From Sphingobium fontiphilum (GTDB lineage: Bacteria; Pseudomonadota; Alphaproteobacteria; Sphingomonadales; Sphingomonadaceae), in the NCBI RefSeq assembly GCF_014196635.1, contig NZ_JACIEB010000001.1, forward strand, positions 620,001 to 684,000: a DNA stretch of 64,000 nucleotides. The letters run 5' to 3'. Of the stretch, positions 1 to 10,528 are shown in pieces. A model generated the notes under the pieces. It was given only the letters and a program-made list of their open reading frames with translations. It had not been told where the DNA came from and searched no databases. The translations under genes were made by a program, and so were the position numbers. Position 1 is the stretch's first letter, and the number at the start of each line of letters is the position of its first letter.

Positions 1-1078
1 CCCATGGCTCGGCGATCATCACCCGGTCCGCCAGCACCGGGTCCGCCGCCATTTCCCGCAGCAACGGCGCGGCCGGATCGAAGCCATCGGCCATCCGCCC
101 CAGCGCCGGGGCGAGATCGAAGCGGAACCCGTCCACCCCCGCCTGCGTCACGAACCAGCGCAGCGAATCCAGGATCAACCGGCGGCTCACCGGATGATTG
201 CAATCAATGCTGTTGCCGGTGCCGGTATCGTTGATCAGCCGCCCGTCGGGCTCGTGCCGGAAATATGATCGCGCATCCAGCCCGCGCAGCGACAGCGTCG
301 GCCCCATCCCGTCACTCTCGCCATCATGGTTATAGACGACGTCCAGGATCACGCCGATCCCCGCCGCGCGCAGCGCCGCCACGCTCGCCCGCAACTCCGC
401 CATGCCCCCCGGCGCGAGGCGCGGGTCGAGCGCGAAATAGCTGACCGGATTATAGCCCCAGGCGTTGGTGAGGCCCAGCGGCCCCAGATGCCGCTCATCA
501 ATCCATGCGTTGACCGGCATCAATTCCACCGCGCCGACATGCAGCGCCTGCAAATGGGCGATCACCGCCGGATGCGCCAGCGCCTTTATGGTGCCCCGCT
601 GCTCGGCCGGAATATCCGGGTGCGCCATGGTGAAGGCCCGCACCTGAAGCTCGTAGATCAGCCCGCCCGGCGCAAAAACCGGCGGCGCGGGCGGCACGGG
701 CGCGCATGGCGCTTCCACCACCCCCTTGGGCGCGAGAGGCGCGGTGTCGCCCCCGTCCCCCCGCCGCGCGGCCAGCCGGGCATCATAGGCAAAGGCGCGG
801 TCGATGGCCGTGGCATAGGGGTCGAGCAGCAGCTTGTCGGGGTCGAACCAATACCCCGCATCGGGATCATAAGGGCCATCGGCACGCAGCCCGTAACGCG
901 CCCCCACCCCCACGCCCGCGACATGGACGTGCCATAACCCATCGTCCCCCCGCGCCATCGGCAACCGCGCCTCATGGTCGCCCGCGTCGAACAGGCACAG
1001 CCACAAGGCGGTCGCATCAGGCGCATGAACGGCAAAATCGGCCCCGGTCGCGGAAAGGCGCGGCCCCGCCCCCCTCAT
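1..1078 (-). CDS. glgX: Glycogen debranching enzyme GlgX (5' part, runs off left edge)
   Basis: Isoamylase-type GH13 debranching enzyme that removes alpha-1,6 branches from phosphorylase-limited glycogen. About 359 N-terminal residues are visible, with no stop before the edge. An N-terminal CBM48-like segment is followed by the start of the GH13 barrel: VVYNH (region I), DGFRFD with the nucleophile Asp (region II) and IAEPW with the acid Glu (region III) right at the edge. The start ATG overlaps the glgA stop in an ATGA (4 nt), indicating translational coupling as the last visible gene of the glg operon. The assignment rests on motifs and on position after glgA. Confidence 0.9.
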   Translation of the reverse strand, partial: MRGAGPRLSATGADFAVHAPDATALWLCLFDAGDHEARLPMARGDDGLWHVHVAGVGVGARYGLRADGPYDPDAGYWFDPDKLLLDPYATAIDRAFAYDARLAARRGDGGDTAPLAPKGVVEAPCAPVPPAPPVFAPGGLIYELQVRAFTMAHPDIPAEQRGTIKALAHPAVIAHLQALHVGAVELMPVNAWIDERHLGPLGLTNAWGYNPVSYFALDPRLAPGGMAELRASVAALRAAGIGVILDVVYNHDGESDGMGPTLSLRGLDARSYFRHEPDGRLINDTGTGNSIDCNHPVSRRLILDSLRWFVTQAGVDGFRFDLAPALGRMADGFDPAAPLLREMAADPVLADRVMIAEPW

Positions 1079-2517
1079 CCCGCCGCCTTCACCAGGTCGG
1101 CGAACAGGGCGGCATAGCGCGCCGCGCTCCGCCCCCAGGAAAAATCGGCCTTCATGCCGTTGCGCTGCATCGTGATCCAGCCCGGCCGATCGCCATGCAG
1201 CGCCACCGCCCGCGCCATCGCCCGGCGCAACGCCCCGGCGTCGTCAGGCGCGAAGTGCAGGCCCGTGGCGACGCCCGCCGCCACCGCCGCCTCATTGGCG
1301 TCGATCACCGTATCGGCCAGCCCGCCGACCCGCGCCACCACCGGCACGCAGCCGTAACGCAACCCGTAAAGCTGGGTCAGCCCGCACGGCTCGAAGCGCG
1401 ACGGGATCAATATCGCGTCGCCGCCCGCCTGCATCATGTGCGACAGCGGCTCGTCATAGCCGATATGCGCGCCCACCCGCCCGCGATGCTTGTCCGCCGC
1501 TTCCAGAAACGCCGCTTCCAGTTCTGCGTCGCCCGACCCCAGCAGCGCCAGCTTCGCGCCCATGGCGACCATCCCGTCCATTTCCTCGACCAGCAGGTCC
1601 ATGCCCTTTTGCCAGGTCAGGCGGCTGATGACGATGAACAGCGGCGCGCGATCCCGCTTCAGCCCGAACGCCTGCTCCACCGCGCGGCGACTGGCCATTC
1701 GCCCGCCCAGTCTGCGCGCGGCAAAGGGCGCGGGCAGCATCGGGTCGGCCTCAGGATTCCACAAATCCGTGTCGATGCCGTTCAATATGCCGTGCAGCCG
1801 GTCCGCCCGCCCGTCGAGCAGCCCGTCCAGCCCCATGCCATCGTCGGGCCTGCGGATTTCCTCGGCATAGGTCGGGCTGACCGTGGTGATGGCATCGGCC
1901 GAAATCAGCCCCGCCTTCAAAAATCCGACGCCGCCATAATATTCGATCCCGTCCATCGCCCAGCTTTCGGGCGGCAGGCCCAGCCAGCCGAAAATCTCCG
2001 CCCCGAACCGCCCTTGAAAGGCGAGATTATGGATGGTCAGCACGCGGGGCAGATGCGCGGCCGGGCCAAAGCGCATATAGGCCATGGCCATCGCCCCCTG
2101 CCAGTCATGGGCGTGGACGATATCGGACCGCCACCCTTCGACGCCCGCCGCCGCCAGGTCGGCCGCGACCTTGCCCAATGCGGCAAAGCGCCGCCAATTG
2201 TCGGGCCAGTCCTTGCCCGCCGCATCGCCATAAATGCCGCCCTCGCGCGCGAACAGCGCCGGGCTGTCCAGCACCAGCAGGTCATGCCCCGCGACATGCG
2301 CCGCCAGCACGGTCGCAGGCACGCCCAGCAACGCATCATATCGCGCGACTTCCCGCGCCTCGCCCAGCCGCGCGATGATCGCCGGGTAGCCGGGAACCAG
2401 CGTCCGCACGACCACATCCTCGCCCGCCAGCGCAGCGGGCAATGCCCCCACCACATCGGCCAGCCCGCCGGTCTTGACCAGCGGATAGATTTCCGATGCA
2501 ACCGCCAGGCACTTCAT
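1075..2517 (-). CDS. glgA: Glycogen synthase (ADP-glucose type)
   Basis: GT5 glycogen synthase, 480 residues, the usual bacterial length. It adds glucose from ADP-glucose to the non-reducing ends of glycogen. The N-terminal KTGGLADV at residues 15-22 is the ADP-glucose-binding motif, and RFEPCGLTQLYGL near residue 375 holds the C-terminal catalytic Glu. It lies 7 nt behind glgC and overlaps glgX by 4 nt, so it sits mid-operon. All expected GT-B family residues that can be recognised are present. Confidence 0.95.
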   Translation of the reverse strand: MKCLAVASEIYPLVKTGGLADVVGALPAALAGEDVVVRTLVPGYPAIIARLGEAREVARYDALLGVPATVLAAHVAGHDLLVLDSPALFAREGGIYGDAAGKDWPDNWRRFAALGKVAADLAAAGVEGWRSDIVHAHDWQGAMAMAYMRFGPAAHLPRVLTIHNLAFQGRFGAEIFGWLGLPPESWAMDGIEYYGGVGFLKAGLISADAITTVSPTYAEEIRRPDDGMGLDGLLDGRADRLHGILNGIDTDLWNPEADPMLPAPFAARRLGGRMASRRAVEQAFGLKRDRAPLFIVISRLTWQKGMDLLVEEMDGMVAMGAKLALLGSGDAELEAAFLEAADKHRGRVGAHIGYDEPLSHMMQAGGDAILIPSRFEPCGLTQLYGLRYGCVPVVARVGGLADTVIDANEAAVAAGVATGLHFAPDDAGALRRAMARAVALHGDRPGWITMQRNGMKADFSWGRSAARYAALFADLVKAAG

Positions 2518-2524
2518 GCGCGCG

Positions 2525-3784
2525 TCACGCCTCCAGCCGATCGATCATCGGCTGCGTGATCAGGCAGATGCCGCTCTTCGTCCGGCGGAACCGCAGCGCA
2601 TCATCTTCGGGATGCTCGCCCACGATCAGGCCCGGCGGGATCGCTATGCCGCTGTCCACCACGCATTTATGCAGCCGCGCGCCGCGCCCCACCTCGCATC
2701 CGGGCATGATGATGCTTTCGGTGACGGACGAGAAGCTATGGGTGCGAACGCCTGAAAACAGCAGGCTCCGGTGCAGCGACGATCCCGACACGATGCACCC
2801 GCCCGCGATCAGCGACGATGTCGCGGCCCCGCGCCGTCCATCCTCATTATGCACGAACTTGGCGGGCGGCGTGACCTCCGAATAGGTCCATAGCGGCCAG
2901 CTGCGGTCATACAGGTCGAGCGAGGGCACGACATCGGTCAGGTCGATATTTGCCTGCCAATAGGCGTCGATGGTGCCGACGTCCCGCCAATAGGGCACGG
3001 CCTCGCTCTCCGCCCGCACGCAACTGCGCGAAAAACGGTGCGCGACCGCTTTGCCGTGGCGCACGATATGGGGGATGATGTCGCCGCCGAAATCGCGATT
3101 GCTCGCCGGGTCGGCGGCGTCGCGCCGCAATGTCTCGATCAGATATTTCGTGCGGAACACATAAATGCCCATCGACGCCAGCGCCATCGCGGGATTGCCC
3201 GGAATGGCGGGCGGATCGGCCGGCTTTTCAAGGAAAGCGGTGATGTTGTCGGCGTCGTCGACATGCATCACGCCAAAACCGCTCGCCTCCTCGCGTGGCA
3301 CCTCCAGGCATCCGACGGTGACGTCCGCGCCACTATCCACATGCTGCTGGAGCATGAGTTCATAGTCCATTTTGTAAACATGGTCGCCCGCCAGGATGAC
3401 CATATATTCGGGCGCATAGCTTTCGATGATGTCGATATTCTGGAACACCGCGTCGGCCGTCCCTTCATACCACTGGCTTTCCGACACGCGCTGGCTGGCG
3501 GGCAAGATGTCGAAGCTTTCGTTGCGTTCGGTGCGAAAGAAGTTCCAGCCGCGCTGCAAATGGCGGATCAGCGAATGGGCCTTATACTGGGTCGCCACGC
3601 CGATGCGCCGGATGCCGCTATTGAGCGCATTGGACAGGGCGAAATCGATGATCCGCGCCTTGCCGCCGAAATGGACAGCGGGCTTTGCGCGCTTGTCGGT
3701 CAGTTCGGCGAGGCGACTGCCCCGCCCGCCCGCCAGCACATAGGCCATGGCGTCGCGCGCGATCGGATGGTTTCCGCGCTGCAT
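2525..3784 (-). CDS. glgC: Glucose-1-phosphate adenylyltransferase
   Basis: Makes ADP-glucose from ATP and glucose-1-phosphate, the committed and usually allosterically controlled step of glycogen synthesis. The pyrophosphorylase signature LAGGRGSRL lies at residues 17-25, followed by [11 protein letters not shown] and [12 protein letters not shown]; the C-terminal third is a left-handed beta-helix. The open frame extends 106 codons further upstream, but the start at 3784 was chosen because it gives a 419-residue protein (family about 420), has GGAGAG about 8 nt before it, and avoids overlapping glgB. Confidence 0.95.
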   Translation of the reverse strand: MQRGNHPIARDAMAYVLAGGRGSRLAELTDKRAKPAVHFGGKARIIDFALSNALNSGIRRIGVATQYKAHSLIRHLQRGWNFFRTERNESFDILPASQRVSESQWYEGTADAVFQNIDIIESYAPEYMVILAGDHVYKMDYELMLQQHVDSGADVTVGCLEVPREEASGFGVMHVDDADNITAFLEKPADPPAIPGNPAMALASMGIYVFRTKYLIETLRRDAADPASNRDFGGDIIPHIVRHGKAVAHRFSRSCVRAESEAVPYWRDVGTIDAYWQANIDLTDVVPSLDLYDRSWPLWTYSEVTPPAKFVHNEDGRRGAATSSLIAGGCIVSGSSLHRSLLFSGVRTHSFSSVTESIIMPGCEVGRGARLHKCVVDSGIAIPPGLIVGEHPEDDALRFRRTKSGICLITQPMIDRLEA

Positions 3785-3816
3785 CCTCTTATCTCTCCAT
3801 CGCCCCGGCGCTCGCC

Positions 3817-5982
3817 CTATTCTTCCCATTCCAGCATCAGCGTGCCCAGCGGCGGCAGCGTCACCTGCGCCCAGCCATCGGCCCCGGCATCGACAAAGCC
3901 CAGATTGCCGATGTCCGACCCGCCATAATAGGCCGCATCGCTGTTCAATATCTCGCGCCAATGGCCGCCCTGCGGCAATTTCAGCGGATAAAGCGGCCGT
4001 TCGACCGGGGTCAGGTTGCTGATGACGACAATCGGCTTCTCCCCCGGCGCGCGCCGAACCCAGGCGAACACGGAATCGGCGGCCGCGTCGACCAGCACCC
4101 ATTCGAAACCTTCAGGCTCGCAATCGCGGGCGTGCAGAGCCGGGCGCGATTTGTAGAGCCGGTTCAGGTCGCGCACCAACTGGCGCACGCCGCGATGGGG
4201 CGCATAGATATTCAGCCCCCATTCCAGCTCGCCATTCTCGCTCCACTCCTCGCGTTGGGCGAATTCCTGCCCCATAAACAGCAGCTTCTTGCCGGGATAG
4301 CCCCACATCAGCGTGTAAAATGCGCGCAGCGTCGCGAATTTTTCCGGGTCGCTACCCGCCATCTTGTGCAGCAGCGACGATTTGCCGTGCACCACCTCGT
4401 CATGGCTCAGCGGCAGGACGAAATTCTCGTTGAAGGCATAGAGCAGCCCAAAGGTCACATCGTCATGGTGGTGGACCCGATGCACCGGATCGCGCGCCAG
4501 ATAGCGCAGCAAATCGTGCATGAAGCCCATATTCCACTTGAAGCCGAAACCCAGCCCGCCCTCATGCACGGGGTGCGACACTTTGGGCCAGCTTGTCGAT
4601 TCCTCGGCGATGGTCATCACGCCGCCATGCGTGGCATAGAGCGCCGTGTTCATGTCGCGTAGAAAGCCAACCGCTTCCCAATTCTCGTTGCCGCCCTCGG
4701 CATTGGGCACCCATTCCCCGTCCCCGCGCGAGTAATCAAGATAGAGCATGGAGGCGACCGCATCGACTCGCAGCCCGTCGACATGGAAACGCTCGGCCCA
4801 ATAAAGGGCGTTGTTGATCAGATATTGGGCGACCTCGCGCCGCCCGAAATTGAAGATCGCCGTGTTCCAGTCGGGGTGAAATCCCTTGCGCGGGTCTTCA
4901 TGCTCATACAGGGCCGTGCCGTCGAAACGGGCCAGACCATGATCGTCGACCGGGAAATGGGCCGGCACCCAGTCGATCAGGACGCCGATGCCCGCCCGGT
5001 GCGCGCCATCGACGAAACGGGCGAAACCTTCAGGATCGCCAAAGCGCGCGGTCGGCGCATAAAGGCCGGTGGTCTGGTAACCCCAGCTCGGATCATAGGG
5101 ATATTCGCTGATCGGCATGAACTGGATATGGGTGAAGCCCATTTCCACGACATAGGGAATGAGGCGCGACGCCATCGCGTCCCAGGTCAGGAAATCGCCA
5201 TGCTCGTCGCGCTGCCAGGAACCGGCGTGAACCTCATAAATCGAAATGGGCTGGCGGCGCAGGTCGACGCTCTTCCAATGGTCGCGATGCTTGGCGTCGC
5301 CCCACACATGCGCCATCGGCTCGGCCACGACCGAAGCGGTCGCGGGCCGCAATTCCGACTGAAAGGCGAAAGGGTCGGCCTTGAGCGGCAGCAGCGTGCC
5401 GTCAACGCCCAATATCTCATATTTATAGGCCGTGCCGGGACCGATGCCGGGCAGAAAAATCTCCCAAACCCCCACATCGGCGCGGCGGCGCATGGTCGCG
5501 CGGCGACCGTCCCAGCGGTTGAACTCGCCGACCACCGAAACCCGTTTCGCATTGGGCGCCCACACCGCGAAATGCGTGCCCTCCACCCCTTCAAACGTCA
5601 TCGGATGCGCGCCCAGCTTGTCGAACAGCCGCTGGTGCGATCCTTCCGCCAGGAAATAATCGTCCATCGGCCCCAGCACCGGGCCGAAGCTGTAGGGGTC
5701 TGTCATGTCATATTCGGCGCCATCGGCGTAAACGGCGCGATAGTGCAGCGGCGTCGGCTCCTCGATCGCGACGGCGCCCGCAAACAGCCCCGCCGGGTCG
5801 ATCCGGGCCAGCTCGCCCACGACTTCGCCGTCCAGGGTCTGCGCCTCCACCGACACCGCTTCGGGCATGAAGACGCGGGCGACCAGCGCCGCGCCTTCGA
5901 CATGGACGCCCAGGACGGAAAACGGATCATCCTCCAGCCCGGTGGTAATCCGTTCAATCCGTTCGGGTGTCAGCATCGGCAC
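3817..5982 (-). CDS. glgB: 1,4-alpha-glucan branching enzyme
   Basis: GH13 branching enzyme of 721 residues (E. coli 728), which creates alpha-1,6 branches in glycogen. The order is an N-terminal domain (residues 1-110), CBM48 (about 115-210), a catalytic barrel and an all-beta C-terminal domain. The catalytic Asp lies in [11 protein letters not shown] near residue 405 and the acid Glu in TIAEEST near 458. The [10 protein letters not shown] motif typical of GlgB is present. It sits 32 nt before glgC and 51 nt after glgP in the operon. Confidence 0.95.
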   Translation of the reverse strand: MPMLTPERIERITTGLEDDPFSVLGVHVEGAALVARVFMPEAVSVEAQTLDGEVVGELARIDPAGLFAGAVAIEEPTPLHYRAVYADGAEYDMTDPYSFGPVLGPMDDYFLAEGSHQRLFDKLGAHPMTFEGVEGTHFAVWAPNAKRVSVVGEFNRWDGRRATMRRRADVGVWEIFLPGIGPGTAYKYEILGVDGTLLPLKADPFAFQSELRPATASVVAEPMAHVWGDAKHRDHWKSVDLRRQPISIYEVHAGSWQRDEHGDFLTWDAMASRLIPYVVEMGFTHIQFMPISEYPYDPSWGYQTTGLYAPTARFGDPEGFARFVDGAHRAGIGVLIDWVPAHFPVDDHGLARFDGTALYEHEDPRKGFHPDWNTAIFNFGRREVAQYLINNALYWAERFHVDGLRVDAVASMLYLDYSRGDGEWVPNAEGGNENWEAVGFLRDMNTALYATHGGVMTIAEESTSWPKVSHPVHEGGLGFGFKWNMGFMHDLLRYLARDPVHRVHHHDDVTFGLLYAFNENFVLPLSHDEVVHGKSSLLHKMAGSDPEKFATLRAFYTLMWGYPGKKLLFMGQEFAQREEWSENGELEWGLNIYAPHRGVRQLVRDLNRLYKSRPALHARDCEPEGFEWVLVDAAADSVFAWVRRAPGEKPIVVISNLTPVERPLYPLKLPQGGHWREILNSDAAYYGGSDIGNLGFVDAGADGWAQVTLPPLGTLMLEWEE

Positions 5983-6033
5983 TCTCCATCTCTGCGCGAA
6001 TCGATCTTAACGAAAAACGCAATCTTTCGGAAA

Positions 6034-8499
6034 TTACGGTATTTTCCAGATATCTCTCGCATACTCGCGGATCGTCCGGTCGGAAGAGAACCACCCCATG
6101 CGCGCGACATTGTGGATGGCCATGCGCGCCCAGATCGCGGGATCGCGCCATAGCTCGTCAACGCGCCGCTGCGCCGCAGAATAGCTGTCGAAATCGGCCG
6201 CGACCATGAACCAGTCGCTATTGTAAATGCCATCGATCAGGCCCTTGTAGCGGTCTGGATCATCCGGGGAAAACACCCCGCTGGCGATTGCGTTCAACGC
6301 CTGCGACAATTCCTTGCTCTGGCCGATGGCTTCGCGCGGGTCATAACCCTTGGCGCGCCGCTCGTTCACCTCCTGCGCGGTGAGGCCGAATATGATGATA
6401 TTCTCCTCGCCCACATGGTCGCGCATCTCGACATTCGCGCCGTCGAGCGTGCCGATGGTCAGCGCGCCATTGACCGCGAACTTCATGTTCCCTGTGCCCG
6501 ACGCCTCCATGCCGGCGGTCGAAATCTGTTCGGACAGGTCGGCGGCGGGGATCATCACTTCCGCCATCGACACATTGTAATTGGGCACGAACTGGACCTT
6601 CAAAAGGCCCTGAACCGCCGGGTCGTAATTGACCGCGCGGGCGACGTCATTGGCCAGTTTGATGATGAGCTTGGCGTTATGATAGCTCGGCGCGGCCTTG
6701 CCCCCGAACAGCTTGACGCGCGGCGCCCAGTCCTTTTCCGGGTGCGACCGGATCTGGTCATAGAGGGACACCGCCTCGATGATGTTCAGCAATTGCCGCT
6801 TATATTCATGGATGCGCTTGATCTGGATGTCGAACAGCGCCGCCGGATCGATCCGGGCGTTCAACCGCTTGCGCAGCAGGCTGGCCAGCGCCTCCTTGTT
6901 GGCGCGCTTGACGGCCATGAACCGTTGCTGGAACGCGCCGTCGTCGGCGAAGCGGTCAAGGTCGCGCAGCGCCTCGGCATCGTCCATGAACGCGTCGCCA
7001 ATCGCCTCGCGGATCAACTCGAACAGACCATGATTGCACTGCATCAGCCAGCGGCGGAAGGTGACGCCATTGGTCTTGTTGTTGATCCGCGCGGGATAGA
7101 GCCGGTGCAGGTCGGAAAAGACGGTGACCTTCATCAGATCGGTATGCAGCGCCGACACGCCGTTGACGCTGTGCGATCCGGCAAAGGCCAGGTTGCCCAT
7201 GCGCACCCGCCGCGCGCCGCCCTCGTCGATCAGCGAAATCGCGCTGATCGCGCCATCGTCGAACTGGCCCGACCGCCGCGCTTCCGCCAGCAACCGGCTG
7301 TTGACGGCATAGACGATCTGCATGTGCCGGGGCAGCAGCCGCTCGAACAGCGGCACCGGCCAACTTTCCAGCGCCTCGGGCAGCAGCGTATGGTTGGTGT
7401 AGCTGAACGTGCGGCGGGTAATGTCCCACGCCTCGTCAAAGTCGAGGCCATGAATGTCGAGCAATATCCGCATCAATTCCGCAACCGCCACCGCCGGGTG
7501 GGTATCGTTGAGCTGGATCGCGGCCTTGTCCGGCAGCGTCTGGATGCTGCCGAAATATTGCAGGTGTCGCCGCACGATGTCCTGCAACGATGCGGAGGAG
7601 AAGAAATATTCCTGCCGCAACCGCAATTCCTGCCCGGCCGCCGAACTGTCGGCGGGATAGAGCACGCGGGTCAGCGCCTCCGCCCGGTTGCTTTCGGAGA
7701 GCGCGCCCAGATGGTCGCCCGCATTGAACTTGTCGAGCAATATCGGGTCGATCGGCTGCGCCTCCCACAGACGCAGCGTGTTGACCCGCTTGCCCCGCCA
7801 GCCGGCAATCGGCGTGTCATAGGGGGTGGCGATCACCCGCTCGACCGGTTTCCACATCATCTGGTGCGGCCCGGCATTCTCTCCCTCGGCCGGGTCGACC
7901 AGCCCGCCGAAACCGACCTCATAAGACGCCTCGCGCCGCTCGAACTCCCAGGGATTGCCGTGCGTCAGCCAGGTCTCGGGCAGCTCCACCTGCCAACCGT
8001 CCGACATTTCCTGCCGGAACATGCCGTTCACATAACGGATGCCATAGCCATAGGCGGGGACGTCCACCGTCGCCATGGATTCCATGAAACAGGCCGCCAG
8101 CCGCCCCAAGCCGCCATTGCCCAGCGCGGCGTCCGGCTCCAGCGCGGCGATCAGATCGATGTCGACGCCCAGCGACGCCAGCGCCGCCTGCATATCGTCC
8201 ATCAATTCCATGTTCGACGCGGCGTCGCGCATCAACCGGCCGATCAGGAACTCCAGGCTCAGATAATAGACCCGCCGCCCTTCTTCTTCATAGGTCTTTT
8301 GCGTCGAACTGATCCACGCGTCGATCACGCGATCGCGAATGGACAGGATCACCGCGTGCAACCAGTCATGGGGCTTGGCCGCAACCGCATTCTTGCCGAT
8401 GCGATAGGTCAGCCGCTCGACGATCTCGCGCGCCAGCACGTCAGGGGCCGATTGCCTCGGCTCGGGCCTGGGAAGGTTGGTCGTGCCCTTGAGAGCCAT
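6034..8499 (-). CDS. glgP: Glycogen phosphorylase
   Basis: GT35 phosphorylase releasing glucose-1-phosphate from glycogen; cytosolic and PLP-dependent. 821 residues. The PLP lysine lies in the family signature EASGTGNMKFAVNGAL near residue 672. The start at 8499 has GGGAGA about 5-10 nt upstream and yields MALKGTTNL; an in-frame extension of 19 codons to 8556 has no support. It is the first gene of the glg operon, so its upstream region (8500-8604) should carry the operon promoter. Synthesis and breakdown genes share the transcript. Confidence 0.95.
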   Translation of the reverse strand: MALKGTTNLPRPEPRQSAPDVLAREIVERLTYRIGKNAVAAKPHDWLHAVILSIRDRVIDAWISSTQKTYEEEGRRVYYLSLEFLIGRLMRDAASNMELMDDMQAALASLGVDIDLIAALEPDAALGNGGLGRLAACFMESMATVDVPAYGYGIRYVNGMFRQEMSDGWQVELPETWLTHGNPWEFERREASYEVGFGGLVDPAEGENAGPHQMMWKPVERVIATPYDTPIAGWRGKRVNTLRLWEAQPIDPILLDKFNAGDHLGALSESNRAEALTRVLYPADSSAAGQELRLRQEYFFSSASLQDIVRRHLQYFGSIQTLPDKAAIQLNDTHPAVAVAELMRILLDIHGLDFDEAWDITRRTFSYTNHTLLPEALESWPVPLFERLLPRHMQIVYAVNSRLLAEARRSGQFDDGAISAISLIDEGGARRVRMGNLAFAGSHSVNGVSALHTDLMKVTVFSDLHRLYPARINNKTNGVTFRRWLMQCNHGLFELIREAIGDAFMDDAEALRDLDRFADDGAFQQRFMAVKRANKEALASLLRKRLNARIDPAALFDIQIKRIHEYKRQLLNIIEAVSLYDQIRSHPEKDWAPRVKLFGGKAAPSYHNAKLIIKLANDVARAVNYDPAVQGLLKVQFVPNYNVSMAEVMIPAADLSEQISTAGMEASGTGNMKFAVNGALTIGTLDGANVEMRDHVGEENIIIFGLTAQEVNERRAKGYDPREAIGQSKELSQALNAIASGVFSPDDPDRYKGLIDGIYNSDWFMVAADFDSYSAAQRRVDELWRDPAIWARMAIHNVARMGWFSSDRTIREYARDIWKIP

Positions 8500-8604
8500 G
8501 GCGATCTCCCTGCTATGTCGCTCACGATGATGGCACAGGCTCGCCCCCCACGCCACAGACTATTTCGGCGACGCAGCGAAAATTCCCTTCCCTTTTCAGG
8601 ACTT

Positions 8605-9834
8605 TTATCCGCCCTTGCGCTGCACCAGCGCGGATTGCACAAGGGCGCGGATTTCCGCCCTGACCGGATAGACGGTCGACGGCAGATGCTGGGTCATGAA
8701 CAGGAGGATAAGGTCTTCGATCGGGTCGATGAAGAAATAGGTCGAAAATATCCCGCCCCAATAATATTCGCCGACGCTGCCTTCCCTCACGCCCAGCGAA
8801 GGATTCTGCGTCACCGCAAAACCCAGCCCGAAACCGACCCCCGCATAACCCGCCTCGCTGAACATCGCCGTCGACATGGCGGTCAGATCGCGGTCGCCGG
8901 GCAGGTGGTTGGACCGCATCCGCTCGACCGTAGCGGCCTGAAGCAAACGCGCCCCATCCAGTTCCCCGCCGCGCAGAAGCATCCGCGCGAACCGGTGATA
9001 ATCGGCGGTCGAGGACACCAGCCCGCCGCCGCCGGAATAGAAACGCTGCGCCCGCCGCCATCCGCTGCGCGCGCCCCGGTCGACCAGCGCCAGCTTGCGC
9101 TCCGGCGTCAATTGCCAGGCGTCGGTCATCCGCTCGGTGCGGTCCTCGGGCAGGCGGAAGAAACTGTCCGTCATGCCCAAAGGCTCGAAAATGCGGGTGC
9201 GGAACATCTCTTCCAGGTCCATGCCCGCCAGCCGCTCGACCACCACGCCCAGCACATCGGTCGACACCGAATAATTCCACTTGTCACCCGGCGAAAATTC
9301 CAGCGGAATATCGGCCAGCGCCGCGATGAACTCGTCGGAACTGCGGTTCTGCTGAAACTCGTCCAGCCCGCGTTCGCGATAGATGGCGTCGATGTCGGTC
9401 TGGCGTTGTAGGCCATAGGTCAGGCCCGACGTGTGCCGCAACAGGTCGACCATCAGCATCGGCCGGTCCGGCGCGCGCCTTTCCATGCCCACGCTCACGC
9501 CCGCAAATTCGGGCAGCACGGTTGCGACCGGGTCGTCCAGCGCGACCTTGCCTTCCTCCACCATCATCATGAAGGCGACCGACGTCACCGGCTTGGTCAT
9601 TGACGCGATGCGATAGAGCGAATCCTGCCGCAATGGCTCGCCGGTTTCGCGCGCCTGTCCGCGCACGGCATCGACAACCACCCGCTCCCCGCGCGACACC
9701 AGCAGGTGAAAATGGGGAATGGCGCCGCTGTTCAGATAGGTGCGATCCAGAAAATCGACCGCCCGCTGCAATCCCGCCGGGTCCATGCCCGCCGCCTGTG
9801 CGGCCTCGGCATACACGCCCTGTCCCTCATCCAT
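8605..9834 (-). CDS. Serine hydrolase, beta-lactamase class C / esterase family
   Basis: About 409 residues of the penicillin-binding-protein-like fold that includes class C beta-lactamases, esterases of the EstB type and DD-peptidases. The catalytic SMTK (S-x-x-K) lies at about residues 78-81 and a Y-x-S motif (NYSVS) stands where family members have Y-x-N/S. No signal peptide is seen, which favours a cytoplasmic esterase over a beta-lactamase. The ATG at 9834 is used; a TTG three codons upstream is also possible and neither has a good ribosome site. The substrate cannot be told. It is divergent from the FecI gene and 105 nt from glgP. Confidence 0.85.
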   Translation of the reverse strand: MDEGQGVYAEAAQAAGMDPAGLQRAVDFLDRTYLNSGAIPHFHLLVSRGERVVVDAVRGQARETGEPLRQDSLYRIASMTKPVTSVAFMMMVEEGKVALDDPVATVLPEFAGVSVGMERRAPDRPMLMVDLLRHTSGLTYGLQRQTDIDAIYRERGLDEFQQNRSSDEFIAALADIPLEFSPGDKWNYSVSTDVLGVVVERLAGMDLEEMFRTRIFEPLGMTDSFFRLPEDRTERMTDAWQLTPERKLALVDRGARSGWRRAQRFYSGGGGLVSSTADYHRFARMLLRGGELDGARLLQAATVERMRSNHLPGDRDLTAMSTAMFSEAGYAGVGFGLGFAVTQNPSLGVREGSVGEYYWGGIFSTYFFIDPIEDLILLFMTQHLPSTVYPVRAEIRALVQSALVQRKGG

Positions 9835-9872
9835 GGTCGTCAAAGCTGGTTCGATCCCTTCATGTCAGACCC

Positions 9873-9886
9873 ATGGGCTAGCCCAT
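9873..9886. promoter_or_regulatory. Perfect 14-bp palindrome in the divergent hydrolase / FecI promoter region
   Basis: ATGGGCTAGCCCAT is a perfect dyad lying 39 nt upstream of the serine hydrolase start and 78 nt upstream of the sigma factor start. Its place between divergent genes suits an operator, but no cognate regulator is evident nearby. Confidence 0.3.
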
Positions 9887-9963
9887 CGGGCACAAGTGGT
9901 AAAGGCGACGGATTGCCAAGGGCGCGCGCCACCGACTATGGCAGGCGGGCTGAACCGCCCCGA

Positions 9964-10491
9964 ATGGATCTTATGCGCATGGCCGACGGCCTGGCCCCTG
10001 TCTTTCTGGAAAACCGCGCCGCCCTCCTACGTTTCCTGCGCGCACGCGGCGCCGGTGACGACGCGGAGGATCTGTTGCAGGATCTTTGGCTGAAGGTCGA
10101 CGGCCGCGCCCTTGACGGCATCGACGATCCGCTGCCCTATCTTTATCGCATGGCCAACAACCTGATGCTCGACCGTTTCCGGTCGACATCCCGCCGCGAG
10201 CGGCGCGAACAGGACTGGGTCGACAGCTCGACCGGGGTGATGGCCGAATCGGCCGATCTGACGCCGGTGGACGAACAACTGATCGCCGCACAGAGGTTGC
10301 AGGCCGCCAGCGCGGTGCTGCGCGATCTCGGGCCGCGCGTGGAACTGGTGTTTCGCCGCTTTCGTTTGGAAGGGGTGGGGCAAAAGGCGATCGCGGAGCA
10401 ACTGGGCGTCAGCCTGACCACCGTCGAGAAGGATCTGCAAAAGGCCTATCGCGCGCTGATCGCCCTCCAGAAAAATTGGGATACGGAATGA
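9964..10491 (+). CDS. ECF sigma factor, FecI family
   Basis: A 175-residue sigma-70 factor of the extracytoplasmic-function class. Region 2 (about residues 10-75) contains DDAEDLLQDLWLKV and PLPYLYRMANNLMLDRFR; region 4 (about 115-170) contains the helix-turn-helix GQKAIAEQLGVSLTTVEKDL. The open frame continues upstream in antisense to the hydrolase; ATG 9964 fits the family length, with alternatives at 9973 and 9979, and none has a strong Shine-Dalgarno. The adjacent FecR and STN-containing receptor genes form the classic cell-surface signalling trio, so it probably transcribes the receptor gene when the receptor is loaded. Confidence 0.9.
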   Translation: MDLMRMADGLAPVFLENRAALLRFLRARGAGDDAEDLLQDLWLKVDGRALDGIDDPLPYLYRMANNLMLDRFRSTSRRERREQDWVDSSTGVMAESADLTPVDEQLIAAQRLQAASAVLRDLGPRVELVFRRFRLEGVGQKAIAEQLGVSLTTVEKDLQKAYRALIALQKNWDTE

Positions 10492-10528
10492 TCGGGGCGG
10501 CTACGTCCTGCATCACGGGGCAAGACAT

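Noticed and set aside
706..2559. A 617-codon plus-strand ORF opposite glgX and glgA.
   Set aside because: Shadow of the glycogen genes; no start signal or domain.
2525..4102. Longer glgC of 525 residues starting at 4102.
   Set aside because: The extra 106 residues overlap glgB and have no family similarity; the start at 3784 has a ribosome site and gives the normal length.
6415..9411. A 998-codon plus-strand ORF opposite glgP and the serine hydrolase.
   Set aside because: Antisense shadow of real genes in high-GC DNA; His/Arg/Gln-rich composition and no domain.
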